Shown: positions 1-12,451, counted from the stretch's first letter. The stretch is DNA of 64,000 nt from Chaetoceros tenuissimus (GCA_021927905.1 BLLK01000046.1:1302001-1366000); one strand, 5' to 3'. Made by a program: numbers and translations. Notes: generated by a model not told the origin, from the sequence alone.

Positions 1-1367
1 ACTATCCATATTTTCTGCCATGATTGATTTCAATTCACTTGGAACAGTAGCCGAGAATAGAAGAGTCTGTCTCTTTTCCTTTTTAGGAAGGAAATTCATA
101 ATCTTTTGAATGTCTCTACGAAATCCCATTTCCAACAGACGATCAGCCTCATCGAGTACTAGAATATGAGTTTCTCTCATGATATCGTATCCAAACTTCT
201 TTCCATTGCCCAATTTTGTATTCTCCATATGATCTAGCAAACGTCCAGGAGTTGCCACCAAAATGGTTGGTAATTTTTTATTCAAAACATTGGTATCACG
301 TCCCATCTTAGTACCTCCATACATGACTTGACATTTGAGTCCATTGTGATGAGTAAGAAGTTTCTCAGCTTGATCTCCGATCTGTGTAGCAAGCTCTCTA
401 GTAGGAGATACAATCAAGATTCCTACGCTTTCTCCGACTTTGTAATCTTCCTTAGTCAATAGTCTCTCTAGTGCTGGTACCAAGAAGGCAAGTGTTTTTC
501 CTAGGTTCATGTGATAAGGTCAGTTATCACAACAATGAAAAAAGAATAACGTGAATACTATTGCAAATACGACTCACCTGTTCCAGTTCTCGCTCTTGCC
601 AATACATCTGTCCCAGAAGCAGCAGCAGCAAATGTCTTGGACTGAATCTCAGTCATGGAACTTAATTTCAAAGTTTGTGTCAATGCCCTTTTAGTCTTTG
701 GATTCATTTGTACATCTTCAAACTTGACATCACTTAATAAACTAGGATCTACAACTGCATCTCCACCATCAGCCATTTCTTCATCCTTTTCAATTTTATC
801 ATTTTGCTCCTCCGCTGCTTTTGATATGCGTTTTGGACGCACCACTCTCTTTTTTGCTTTTGGTTTCTCATTAGAAGTATTACGAGTGGATACAACATCA
901 TCATCATCATCCTTTTTCTCCTCCATACTAGGTTTTCTATTTCTTTTATTTGTTTTGGATGATTCACCTTGACTTTTAGAATCCATGATCCAATCAATAT
1001 ATGCAGCCTTTTCAGGATCCACTTTTGACAATTTTGTACGTTGTTTCTTCAACAATGCTTTGAGTTTCGGTACGTCAATGTCCATGGAAGAAGCAAGGCG
1101 TTTCAATTCCTTGGAACGATTTTTAGTAGAATAGTCTCTTACAGCATTCTTACCATCTTTGGCAAACAGAGCCGTGATTCTTTTCTTGGTCGCTTGTTGA
1201 AATACTTGATGATCGTCCATGATTGAAAAAGTATGAAATGGAAATGAGACAATGGAAAATGTTCTTGCTGGTGTTTTTCTTTGGATTGAACAGATGGATT
1301 GAAAGGCAGATGCTGGTCTTGAATAGGTTAGAAATAATGCTAGTGCTGACCTCTTCATATAAAACAT
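1..1367 (-). CDS. DEAD-box RNA helicase, 3' part cut by window edge
   Basis: ATP-dependent RNA helicase. Exon 1 (1367-578) and exon 2 (500 to beyond the left edge) are separated by a 77-bp GT-AG intron (577-501); splicing gives an intact Walker A motif ARTGTGKT. Exon 2 then reads the conserved PTRELA, TPGRLLDHM, DEAD (VLDEADRLL) and SAT (LLFSATV) motifs, so the first RecA-like domain is nearly complete and the second lies outside the window. A Q-motif-like segment (SSMTEIQSKTF) precedes Walker A. The region before it is Lys/Glu/Asp-rich. The overall look resembles Mss116/organellar-type helicases, which is a family-level guess. Two starts are possible: M1, which adds a hydrophobic leader ending in ASAF (a diatom plastid-import motif), or M50 at 1220, which would give a nuclear or cytosolic protein. 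The neighbouring gene at 1779 is divergent. Confidence 0.88.
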
Positions 1368-1778
1368 TGGCTAGATGGATCAAATAAATTGATATTCGTT
1401 CCTGCTATTGATTGAATAGTACAAATGGAATAAGTACAAGTACATGCTGTTCCATTGAATTCAAAAAGGAACAAAGAAAACATGAAAACGTGTCGCGAAT
1501 TTTCAATGGCTGCCATGAGGTCTGTTGCCAACCGTTATCTTAGAGTCACTCTTCTCTATATGATAGTCACTCTATTTAGACATGAACATGTCGGATACAA
1601 TGACACAATGACGCATGGATGAAACTACGCGTGAAAACAAAAGAAAACCAGAAAAAAACGAAAGTATCTTTTCTTTGTTGGAGCATATTCATATGCGAGC
1701 TGATATGTATGCGAATGAATTACAAACACATCATACTTATTTGATAAATAGGAAATAAAGAATCAAAAAGTCAAAGCC
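1368..1778. other. intergenic, divergent promoter region
   Basis: AT-rich spacer between two divergently transcribed genes. I see no further gene, RNA or strong repeat in it. Confidence 0.5.
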
Positions 1779-3458
1779 ATGCCATCTTCATCTAAAAAGA
1801 AAGGAAAGCTCAGCAAAGAACAAAAGGAAAGAAAGAAACAAGAACGAAAACTTTCCAATCAAATACATGCATCCATCCTAGGCAAAGGTGAATCCCTACA
1901 GGCTGCAATCACTCCAGCAGAGATTAACAATCTTTTGGCTGAACTTTCAAGACCTAGATCTGTATCTGAAACACAGGTTACAATACGAAAATTACTCACT
2001 ATTTCAGGTACAAATCTAAAACAGAATGATGATGATCCATTTGGCGATGGTGATCAAAGTGGTTGTGGAAAACTTGGTCTAGGGGGTGAATCTACTCGAC
2101 AAATTTTGAGAAGTTTGTTTGGTAATGGAGGAGATATAGACACGTATCTCCGTCATCCAGATGCATTGACTCCCTTTGCATATGCATGTGCGATTGGAGA
2201 TATATCCACTGTCGAACAAATGTTGAAAGTTACAGATTTTGGATCAGAGGCTAGAATGCATCTTTTGGAACGACGTGAGACTGGGATGCGATTTGCACCG
2301 CTTTGTATTTGTTTGGCATTGTATAAATCGCGTATGCATGTTTCCATGAGGTTGAAGATTCCAGTCTCTACAATGAATCACTTGGCTGTTTTCAAATTGT
2401 TGCTGAAATATGGAGCGAGACCAGATGTCAAGGAAGTTACAGGAAAAACAATTATCCACTATGGAGCTGGATCTATGGCTGATGCATCAACTCTGAAAAT
2501 GAGTGACTATTGCATCGATGCTGCCAAAAGTAGTAAGTGTTTTGGAAAAAATATCGTCTTGAGGAACTTATCAAAAGTTGAGTACAATGGTTTGGAAGGG
2601 AAACTAGGAGGATACCTATGTGACACTGGGAGACGAGAAGTACTTCTCGACAATGGGAAATCTTTGGCATTGAAACCGCAAAATATATTTGTTAAACAAG
2701 GTGAAGATGCAGAAAAGTGTATTTTTGACGAAAGTAGAAATATTGTGAATGATCAAGATAGAGTAGGCATGATTAGCCTTCATGAAGTATTCATGTCAAC
2801 TCGGGTAGACGTTGCTCAACATCTCACCGAAAAGCATAATGTATCCATTGACTTGAAAGATAGGGGAGGGCAATCTGTAAGGACTATGGCATATAATCAA
2901 GCAGGCTTAGTTTCTGACATGACAAGATTGATTCGTAAATATGGAACGAAACAAAGTCGAAACAAGGATCGTACATGTTATTACTGTGGGAAATACGATG
3001 TAAACGTATCGAAATGTAGCAGATGTAAAGAAGTCACGTATTGTTCCTCTGAATGTCAAAGAGCAGATTGGAAAGAACACAAAAAGATTTGCCAAGCTCC
3101 TGTAGTATCAAGTGTGAAACTGAAACCGCCATCAGATCCACTTTTGTACAAAAAACATCCCGAGTTTGGGTTTAATGGTTCATACAAGCTACCAGTAGGG
3201 GTCAAAGTAAATGAGATCTTTTGGTTGAAAATCCAGATTAGTCATAATGGTGAAAATGATGATCCACATCGTGTATACGATAAATCTCAAACCTGTGTAT
3301 TCAACATTGAAGGAGGCTTTCCTGGGCATCAAGAAATAAGAAACAGAATAAAGCAAGAAAATACTTATGCTGGGATGAAAGGCTATTTCAAGGCAAGCTT
3401 TGGAGAAGACGGAAATTGCACAATATACCTGGACGAATTTGGATTTAAAGATTGGTGA
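1779..3458 (+). CDS. MYND zinc-finger protein with ankyrin-like middle region
   Basis: 559-aa single-exon protein. The N-terminus is very basic (KKKGKLSKEQKERKKQERK), so nuclear or RNA-associated location is possible. Around residues 110-240 there are helical ankyrin-like stretches (TPFAYACAIGDISTVEQML; LAVFKLLLKYGARPDV). A C-terminal MYND finger near residues 400-440 shows the expected Cys/His spacing (CYYCGKYDVNVSKCSRC, then YCSSECQRADWKEHKKIC). MYND fingers bind proline-rich partners, and ankyrin plus MYND proteins are numerous in diatoms; no enzymatic domain is visible. The segment after the finger (about 120 aa) is unassigned. The start is the first ATG after an in-frame-stop-rich AT tract. 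The domain call is firm, the cellular role unknown. Confidence 0.85.
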   Translation: MPSSSKKKGKLSKEQKERKKQERKLSNQIHASILGKGESLQAAITPAEINNLLAELSRPRSVSETQVTIRKLLTISGTNLKQNDDDPFGDGDQSGCGKLGLGGESTRQILRSLFGNGGDIDTYLRHPDALTPFAYACAIGDISTVEQMLKVTDFGSEARMHLLERRETGMRFAPLCICLALYKSRMHVSMRLKIPVSTMNHLAVFKLLLKYGARPDVKEVTGKTIIHYGAGSMADASTLKMSDYCIDAAKSSKCFGKNIVLRNLSKVEYNGLEGKLGGYLCDTGRREVLLDNGKSLALKPQNIFVKQGEDAEKCIFDESRNIVNDQDRVGMISLHEVFMSTRVDVAQHLTEKHNVSIDLKDRGGQSVRTMAYNQAGLVSDMTRLIRKYGTKQSRNKDRTCYYCGKYDVNVSKCSRCKEVTYCSSECQRADWKEHKKICQAPVVSSVKLKPPSDPLLYKKHPEFGFNGSYKLPVGVKVNEIFWLKIQISHNGENDDPHRVYDKSQTCVFNIEGGFPGHQEIRNRIKQENTYAGMKGYFKASFGEDGNCTIYLDEFGFKDW

Positions 3459-3954
3459 TTTCTAGCTTATTGACGACTTGTCGGTCAAATATGATCTTTG
3501 GCATATTTTTGAAGAGGGTAGAAGAATTAAGTCTCGCAATGAAAAGCATGCGAGGTTAAATTTATAATCAACAAGTTATGAATATTTGTATTTACTCTAG
3601 CTCAGCTTCCGGATTCAACATATTCACATGTGTAAAAGACATATCAAGTGAACTTGAAGTATTATAATCTTGTGAATCAATAATGGAAAGTTTTCATCCA
3701 AATAAAAACACTATTGTCATCTCTTGACATGCATAAGGGTAAATGCAAATGGTATTTAATCGAACATTGTCCAATGACGTAAAGGTATTTCCACATGTCA
3801 AAAGGCCGGCCTAAACGCGCCAAATTTGAAATAAAATAAACAAGATTGACCCAATCTTCGGCCAACCTTTTTTAGGATTTGCAGCATCTTGAAACAAAGT
3901 ACCATACCAAACCATAACATACCATAATAACACAATAAGGGTAACAATACAACG
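3459..3954. other. intergenic, DNMT5 promoter region
   Basis: Spacer upstream of the DNMT5 gene. It holds an 8-bp GGCCGGCC palindrome (3804-3811), an E2F-like site just after it, and a TGACGTAA half-CRE near 3775. No coding exon is evident. Confidence 0.5.
3816..3824 (-). promoter_or_regulatory. E2F-like site upstream of DNMT5
   Basis: Reads TTTGGCGCG on the minus strand, matching the E2F/DP consensus TTTSSCGC, about 130 bp upstream of the DNMT5 start codon. A similar site lies in the H2A/H2B promoter. Function is inferred from sequence only. Confidence 0.4.
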
Positions 3955-6900
3955 ATGCCACCAAAACCAAAGGGCCAGCAAAGGACTCTTGAATCACTTT
4001 GGGGCAGCGCTGCTCCGAAGAAAAAAACAGAGAAGAAGAAAAAGGATGAAGATAAGAAGGATGACCCACCAGCAAAGCCTTTTAATTCAATTAGAAGTAA
4101 CCAAGGAAAGCCAACTACTTCCAAAACTTCTGCGGCAAAGACTGCTCCAAAGAAAGGAAAGAATGCGAAGGGAACTCTGAAGGTATGTTCATATCTATTG
4201 CTGTCACTAGCCTACCTATTTATCTTTATGTTATGTATATCTGACATATATTTTTGGACAGATGGAAAGTGCATCAAAAAAGAGAGGCAGCACTGATGAG
4301 AATAAGATTGTCAAAAAAAGAAAGCAGATTTTAGAAGATGATAGTGACGACGATGTGGAAATGATTGACAAAAAGCTACCAGCATCAACAGGCACTAGAG
4401 CTTCTCCGCGTCGAAAGAAATCCATGAAGTCTGTCAACGATGATGTAATGGATGTTGATGACGAAGTAGAGACACAAAAACTAGATGTTGAAGAATGTGT
4501 GAACGAAAAGGAAGAGAGTAAAGATGAAAATATGGTTGAAGAAAGCGACGAGACTGTTGCTTCAGATAATCAGAAGACAAGATCGTCAGTAATCGACTGT
4601 AATGCTGAACTTGCAAAAATGGTTCAGAAGATTCGTGATGATCCTAAAAATCCTGGTACCTCCTTTTTAAGTTCAAATAATCCCCAACAGTTACCAGACA
4701 AGCAATACATCGAACCTGTTGGGATCGACGCAACCGACGGTATTGTGGAGGGGATTGTGGGACATATGGTAAAGAAGTTGGGAAATCTCCTTGTGAACGC
4801 CACAAAGGTCGACGACGATAAACGTGAGATTGGTGAACTCACATTTCCTCTGAAATTGCAGACTGCATGTTCGGGAACAGATGCTCCGTCTATTGCACTG
4901 GAATTAGTACAGGAAGCTCTGGACAAATTTCGAACAAAAGATGGTGAAAAGATGGACCATGGCTTTGAATATTCTCATGAAATGAGTTGCGAGATTGAAC
5001 CGTTTAAGCAAGCTTATATCGGTAGGAATTTTCCTGGGGGATTGCTATTTCCAGATATTACAAAACTCACTGGTGGAAAAACTGTAACAGATGTATATGG
5101 CAGAGAGCAAACTATTCCAGAAGGAAATCTATTTGTTGCTGGTACATCGTGTAAGGATTTCAGTATGTTAAAAACCACTCATCGCAAAGATATTGAAGAC
5201 AAGGGGACCTCTGGAGAGACATTTCTTGCCGCAGTTGAATTCCTTGAGCAGGAGCAGCCTCCAGTAGCAATATTTGAGAATGTAATTAACGCTCCCTGGC
5301 CAAAGATGCAGGAATACATCGAAGGGCGTGTTAATCTTAGAAACCGAAATGAAATTAATAATATTTCTGGTATGAAGAAAGGAGGTAAGATTACATGGAA
5401 AACAAAGAAATAGTTGCTTATTTCTTTATAGAATATACTAACAATTGAACTGCATCCAGATGCGGATAATCAACTTAAATTTTCAGTTGAAAACGGCGGA
5501 AATTATGTCGCAGCAGAAGTTCCAAAACAAGTTGGAATTAGGGCAGGGACAATAGTGGAAGGATTTGTAAAGTTTGGAGACAATCCAAAAAATGTCACAC
5601 CTCTTCGTCATAAGGGTAAGAACACCTCTAAGTTATTAACTCTGAAGGAAGTTGCAAAACTTCATGGCATTAATCTGGAAAAGGATACTCTCGTGATGGA
5701 GAAAAAGGCTAGATATTGCACCCATCTTGTAAAGCTTGATACTAAGGATTATGGCCTTCCTCAAACAAGAAATCGCAAATATTTATTTATCTGGAGATCA
5801 GACAATCCTCGAGATGATCTGGGAGAATATTTTCAAGAGATCATGTCATTTCTTAAAACCCCACTACTTTATCCCATGGAAGCATTTCTCTTACCAGACA
5901 CACACGATAGGATCCGATGCTTTCGTGAGGCATTACGTTCTGGTCCAGGTCTTTTAGTGGCCAAGGAAAGATCCAAAGAATTAGATTTTTTTGATTTTGC
6001 TGAGTCAGGAGTTAAAGATCTTGCGGCCCATGTTTATTTTCGTGAAGTGAATGATATAGAAGAGCGGAGTCGATGGTTGACTAATTGGGATACAAGAGGA
6101 AGATTCAAGATTGCACCAGGTTTGTGGCCAGAGTTAGTGGCGATGTGGAACATGAGACGTAAAGATTTAATAGATTGCTTTGCTTCCAGTGCAATTAGAG
6201 ACAGTATAAGTCGTGATTGTATGCACCATTCATTCACTTGGGATCTGTCGCAAAATGTGCATATGACGAGAATAAGGTCCACAACGGTAGGCGTTTCTGG
6301 CTGTGTGACTCCGGTGAGAAGAGAAATTCTAGTCTATTTTATCAACTTGTAGGGCCAAACATGTTCTAACCTTTCTTTCTTTTAGGGTGGCGAACTTTTG
6401 CTTCCCAACAAAGGTCGTACTATGATGGGCTATGAGAAATTACTACTTCAAGGTATTCCATTTTCTAGATTATTGCTCGGCCCAGAATCAGAAGTGCAGC
6501 TGTCTGATTTGGCAGGTAATGCAATGTCACTTCCTGTTGTTTGTGCGACCATGCTTGCTGCTATTTGCGCTCCTCAACTTCGTCGAGAGAAAAAGAGAAA
6601 TAGATTTCTGAGATTACCTACATTCTCATTCACTGAAAAGTATGATCTCGAGAAAGGGGATGTTCTCAGAGAACGTGGTGATCTCGTCAACATTACCAGA
6701 GAAAACGAGGAAGACTTCTACACCGTTTTCAAAAGCATAAGCGAAAAGTATGCAGAACAGGCATATCTTTCATCAGTACTATGTACATGCGAATCATCTG
6801 GGCGTTCCACAGACGACGACAAAATCCTCGTGTGCAAAAACTGTGGATTTGGTACATGCCATGCTTGCTCAAACTTTTATCAAATTCACAGCCATGCTTT

Positions 6901-9900
6901 GAAAGAAATAGGAAAAGAAGTCAACAGAGACTACAGACCAGACCCACATGAATTTGAGGGAACTTTACGCAGTGTCAGTCCATCAATTTTACGAATGGGA
7001 CAAGGATGGGAAAATGAAATCGAGGAGTGCAAAAGTCTTGAGTCGTACAGCTTCCAGATTCAAAATGTACAAAGAGAAAGAGGTCATTGGACACTTACCT
7101 ATGGCGCATGGGAAGATTTTGGTGCAGGCAGGCAAGTTGCTGAACTCCGAGTTTCTATCGGCCGCATTCAAACCCTTGATTCTAATGTGGGTGTGAGCGC
7201 TGCAATAAAATGCTTTGGTCCAGCCATCAGACGCAGTAAGCCACAACGTGGTACTCTTTTAGATTCAGCACGACTTATTCTTCGAAACAGTTTTGGTGAT
7301 TGTGAAGCATGGGAAAAGCGCCTTGCCACATCAAAACAGACTTTACAAATAGTTGGATCAAATCCTTGTGATTCGCAGCGTATCATAGCTGGTATTGGAG
7401 ATGGTGCTGCAGAGTCTATCAAAAGCAGTAATGAACGTAAAAAAACGAAAAAGAACAAATTCTTCCCAAACAAAACATCTCGTAATGACTTGCTCAACTA
7501 CCACCCAAAATGGAAAGTATGGCCAGGTAAAATTGAAATTTCCGGAGATGAAAGTGGAACAGTGAACGGTACATACCATAAACAAGATTGTCAACACACA
7601 GTAGTTCTCTCGGCATTATGGCGCAGAGATGAAACAGATAACCAGTCTGCAATGTACATCTTGATCCGCCCTGATGTTATTAGAGCTGATTTTGATGTTG
7701 CAGTAATCTCTACTAGTCCATCTTACAAAGATCGCAACATGGAAGTGTGCGAAATTTTGGATTGGATTCCTGAAAATGCATTTGAAACGAGAACTCATGC
7801 AACGGATGCAAATTTCCATCACTGGGAAGCGAAACATACCCTTACAGTCGGTGTCCCAAAAGCATCAATTAAACTGTCCATTTGTGAAGGTCCCGACTCA
7901 TTTAGAGAAGAAAAAGCTAAAAGTCCGATTTTGTGTCAGCTTGCTGGAATATCACAAGAAAGAATACAGTCTCTTCTTCAGCATACTCAAATAGATGCTA
8001 TGGAAAAAAATGTCAACATTGATTTGTATGGAAAGTCAGGAACACAAAACGCAAAGAGACTGTCTATCGTCGCAGCACCTTCTTTGAACAAATACGCTGC
8101 TCGAGGTGACTTAGCTCTTCAACTTTCTACCAAAATTGAGCAGAAATGGTTTACAGTATTCAACAATAACAGGAACAAATATGGCCAACATGAGAGATAC
8201 TTTCCCTTTAGACCAAAAGAGATTTGGAAAAAGGTGAAGGATACATACCAGAGAAGCTACGATCCCGGAGAGTCCAACGAGTACTATGAGGTAAGTTCAT
8301 CAGCCATAAATGTTTGTTGGTTTTGGTTTTATGAGTGATGATTACAAATCTAATAACATTACATTGTTAATAGAAACTTTTCAATCGTCCTCGCGCCTTC
8401 ACATTGGATGTTGACACCAACGAGGGGCTATTAAATGTGAGAATGAATGTACATGTAGCCTGTCATCAAGCAGCGGGTCACTTGATACGTTCGAGAGGTT
8501 TGGATGATGAATACATGGACACAATTAATGTGGATTTTTGCCTATCTGAACTTTCATCGATGGGAGAGCCTTCTACGAAAGTATTCCATGTTCCAAATTC
8601 AGACGCTTATGATGAAACACTTGTTAATGGCATGATGTTACCACTTTACAGGCGTCAAGCAAAAGCACTGACTAGAATGCAATCTATTGAGAGAGGTGAA
8701 GTAAAATTCTGCGAAGAGGAGCGAAGTGAGCATGTTCTTCCTGGAGTGGGATGGTGTTTGATTGGTAGAGCGCGAAAGCAGACACCACTGAAAGGTGGCG
8801 TCTTGGGAGATGCAATAGGATCAGGAAAAACTGTTGTAACAATTGCTCTTATTCTTAGCGGTATAGAAAACGCTCGCGCAAATTGTAACATTTCGGAAGG
8901 CATGTCTTCTGCATCCTTGATTGTGGTACCACCGGGGCTTGTCAAACAATGGGATGACGAAAGAAAGGTGCGTTTCTTTTACACTTTGTATTTATGTTAT
9001 TACCATACAGTACCTGACCAATTCCTATTAGAAATTTACCGGTAGTGAAATGAAATGCATCATTATAGATAGCACAGCCACTTTAAAGAAATATAGCGTG
9101 AAAGATATTTGTCAAGCAGATGTTGTTATTGTGCCTGCAGGTTTGATTGAAGAGAAGGGTAAGAAGCAAGCTCGTCCATACACAGAGCTCTTGGCGACAA
9201 AGGCTGATGCAGAAAAGATCCCACTAGCTCCAAGCTCAACAAAAGGTCAATTTGAAGCACCGTCCATTGAGGGAACTTGGGTTAGAAACATGGCATCTGG
9301 ACCTAACATCTACGTTGGAAACGATGGAAAACAATGGGTTCGTGACGAGCAAGCATACTATGGTCATTGTTATTCTCACGCAATTAAAAAATTGCGTCAA
9401 AAGAAATTCGATGCGTCTGAAAAAGGTGTGCCATTGGAGTATTTTACCTGGGAAAGAGTAATTGTTGACGAGTGTCATGAGTCCCTTGTCAGTACAAAGC
9501 CAAAGAAAAAAGAACCAAAGGCTAAAGACTTTCAAGATCAAGCCCGTCGTGGAGCAAGAGAATTTTTGGGCGTATCTCATACAGACGCTTCTTCTCGTCC
9601 ACTCATTGCAAGAAAGGCCGTATGGGGACTCACTGGAACTCCATTGCTTGAGACTGAGGCTCGTGTGACAGAGCTAGCGAATTTAATGGGAGGCACATAC
9701 CTCACCGGCTCTGCACATCATTGGCGCAAAGAGGAGCGTGAATCTGGGCGCGACCTATTCTTGAATCAAGAAGAGGCTTCAAATAGCCGTGAGTATAGAA
9801 GGGCTGTACAAGACTCGTGTCATACATATGTCAAAGAGGCTTGTCAGCGCAATCGTGGTGAAAAATTACAAGTTAACCTTGAAAGAAAAATAGTTCATGT

Positions 9901-10552
9901 CAACATGAGCGAAGAAGAAGGAATGGAATTTCTTGCTTCAGTAGACGGCATGGATAGCTTTTCTTTGAATCCTGATCAAATTGGTGAGAGAGCAGGTGCA
10001 GTCCTCACAATCACAGCATCATCTACAGCAAGACACGCAGCACTGAACGCTGAACTTGACACTATATTGGAGGATGAACCAGGCACAAAAATAATTGTTT
10101 TTGCAAATAAAGGTTATGATGGATATGACTCAGCATTGAATGGGTTGAAAGCTTCGAATCATGAATTCTGTCATATTAATGACGATGACTCTGTTCAACG
10201 ACAGAATGAAATCATTTCTTGGTTCCGCCACATTGATGCCACCGAAGAAGATCGCGAGAGACCTCGAATTCTGCTTCTTTCTTTTGAGCAAGCTGCTGGC
10301 CATAATCTCCAGGAAGCATGCCACAATGTCATCATGTACGATCCAATGTATTCTGGATCAGATGCAGTTGCAGACTGCAGTGTGGAAGAGCAAGCTCTGG
10401 GTCGAGTAATGCGTCAGGGCCAAACGAGGGATGTAACAGTTACGAGAATTGCAGTTCGTGGTCCAAACGGGGAGCGTTGCCTTGATGATGCAATCATCGA
10501 GCGAAATCTTGATGAAGATACTTTGAATGCGGCTACTTCAAACTTTGATTAG
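3955..10552 (+). CDS. DNMT5: DNMT5-type cytosine-5 DNA methyltransferase with SNF2 ATPase
   Basis: Six exons: 3955-4182, 4262-5384, 5460-6313, 6386-8290, 8374-8967, 9032-10552. All phases agree, giving about 2,074 aa; intron 2 has a TACTAAC branch site. Methyltransferase motifs: I TACSGTDAPS (about 277-286), IV GTSCKDFS with catalytic Cys about 373 (TSC in place of the usual PCQ, as in DNMT5), VI FENV (about 415), X LAGNAMS (about 778). A Cys/His-rich RING-like segment follows (CTC...CKNCGFGTCHAC). The SNF2 part has Walker A DAIGSGKT (about 1520), DECH box (about 1714), GLTGTP, and motif VI ALGRVMRQGQTR (about 2022). DNMT5 enzymes are ATP-dependent CG maintenance methyltransferases (known from Cryptococcus; present in diatoms). 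The Lys/Glu-rich N-terminus shows no chromodomain but has a PIP-like QRTLESLW. Likely nuclear. Confidence 0.95.
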
Positions 10553-10704
10553 AAGCGCTGTATTTGATTAAAAATATCATAATTATAATACTAATCTGGG
10601 GTTGAAGAAATATCACAGTAAGGGCTGCTGGGTTTCTCGATGCTGTTCTTTTTAGGTTCATGTAGTCTTATCTTTCAATCTTTTTTATTTTACATATGCA
10701 TTTT

Positions 10705-11961
10705 TTAATTGAATGTGGACCACAGTTCTGAAATGATGGACAAGATATTACTGATTTCATCTCTGTACATTCTCCATACCATGGCTATGACGACTGCCAA
10801 GAAAGCATACACCATCAAATCAGCAGTTTTTTCAGTACTTGATCGAATTTCATTTGAGGATAAGAAGTGCAAAGATGCCTTTTCATCTTCTCTATCGCTT
10901 TTTTGCTGTGTGTGTCGATCTCTACCTCTTCTTCTTCTCCTAGACTTTTGCATGATGGAATATTCATTTCCTACGCTCTTTAGATCTTTATCACATTGGT
11001 ACTCATCTTGATTCCACGTCTCTCGCCATAATCGTTGTGCTCTAGCTGCAAAATTCAATGAATGCCCATGTCCACCCCAATATCCAAAGCTACGAGTATG
11101 AAGAAATAAATTCTGCACAGCATCAGTTTCCTCAGAAGGAGTCAAATCTTCTTGATATTCAGTCACAATTCCAATCATACTTTTAGAAGGATCATTACTA
11201 TTGAATTCATTTCTCACAATTGACATTTCCTTGGTTGATTTCTGAGGATAATGCCTTCGTTCTGCATCACCAACTAAGATAGCATTCATGCATGCTTCTA
11301 AACCAGGTGCAGCTCTTGCATCATTGCATAAACCAATAGTGACCCCTTCAAGTTTATTCCTCAATCCAAGGTTTGCATCTGATGCAATGATTCGAATCAA
11401 TTGTTCTGATAATGCAATTTGCTCCTGCTGTATGGACAAATCTTGATTCTCAACAGATACCAGTCGATCTACTACAAGATATATAGATACAGATTGATTC
11501 TCACGTTGCAATTCAAGTATTTGTTCTACAGCCGGTTGCACAACATGTGTTGCATATGTTTCAGGTGATATAGATGTATTATTCTTTTGATTCCAAAGTA
11601 AATATAAAAATACAAAAGGAGGCAACGGAGGTTTTGAATCTGTAGCTGTATCTCGTTGTTCTTCGTGCTGTTCATCGGTTTCATGATCTTCATGTTCAGA
11701 ATAGGAAAGAGAAGATTCTTGCGTCTCATCGTCGCCATTCAATGGAAAGATGTCTTTGAGAAAAAGTACAGAGTGCGACTTGAGTTGTATTTCCGATAAC
11801 ATGTAATATCGCTCTGTAGAATAATTCGGTAGCTTTTCAGAATTGATGACGGTGACTTTATCTCTTCTACCGGGTGAATTGGATTCTTTGCTTCGTAGCT
11901 GTTGAAGTTCCACAAAGGATCCAGATTTTCGCAAAACTGATTGAGGCTCTTCGGACGACAT
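10705..11961 (-). CDS. hypothetical tail-anchored membrane protein
   Basis: 418 aa, not recognised. One hydrophobic helix lies near the C-terminus (LMVYAFLAVVIAMVW, about residues 385-400) followed by a short tail, so a C-tail-anchored membrane protein with a cytosolic body is likely. An acidic low-complexity region (about 75-105, DDETQES...EHEDHETDEQHEEQ) and a basic Arg run before the membrane segment (KSRRRRRGRDR) frame a globular middle (about 110-320) with conserved-looking stretches such as GVTIGLCNDARAAPGLEACM and RSFGYWGGHGHSLNFAARAQ. Convergent with DNMT5 (about 150 bp between their ends). The first ATG is used; no upstream exon is apparent. Function unknown. Confidence 0.65.
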   Translation of the reverse strand: MSSEEPQSVLRKSGSFVELQQLRSKESNSPGRRDKVTVINSEKLPNYSTERYYMLSEIQLKSHSVLFLKDIFPLNGDDETQESSLSYSEHEDHETDEQHEEQRDTATDSKPPLPPFVFLYLLWNQKNNTSISPETYATHVVQPAVEQILELQRENQSVSIYLVVDRLVSVENQDLSIQQEQIALSEQLIRIIASDANLGLRNKLEGVTIGLCNDARAAPGLEACMNAILVGDAERRHYPQKSTKEMSIVRNEFNSNDPSKSMIGIVTEYQEDLTPSEETDAVQNLFLHTRSFGYWGGHGHSLNFAARAQRLWRETWNQDEYQCDKDLKSVGNEYSIMQKSRRRRRGRDRHTQQKSDREDEKASLHFLSSNEIRSSTEKTADLMVYAFLAVVIAMVWRMYRDEISNILSIISELWSTFN

Positions 11962-12451
11962 CTTTTCTTTGAAGACTGTATATTCAAAGAGTTCTATATT
12001 TCTTAAAGAGATCCAATACTAAGGTTTAGCTGTTCGGTCTTGGAATTAGCTGCTGCTTTCTACGAACTCTATTATTGAAGAATCAAGGATCAAGGAATCT
12101 TTTCAACAAAAATGAATGAAAGATGAGTGGTTGATGATGTGTAAGTTGTTGCAGGATGTATCCGACCACGATCTAAACAAGAAAGAGGCTAAATACATCA
12201 ATACGTACATACATTTGGTATTAACATGGAAGATGAAGATAAGAAAGTCTAATCCAGTAGTGAATGAAGGTCGGACCCTATTTGAATAGAATGGAAGTAC
12301 GTACTTGAATATGGACAAAAACAAAAAGTTTCCAAGACGAGAGACGAGAGACGAGAGACCGAGAGAAAAAGAAGTGAAACATGGATGTTGGAAATGTACC
12401 AAATGTAATATTTTCCACTAGCTAACTCCAACAAAAGAATCATTTGCAAAA
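11962..12451. other. intergenic, divergent promoter region
   Basis: AT-rich spacer between divergent genes. It contains a short GACGAGA microsatellite (about three units near 12335-12358). No gene seen. Confidence 0.45.

Noticed and set aside
3804-3811. GGCCGGCC palindrome upstream of DNMT5
   Set aside because: An 8-bp palindrome alone is weak evidence for a bound site; kept only as a note.
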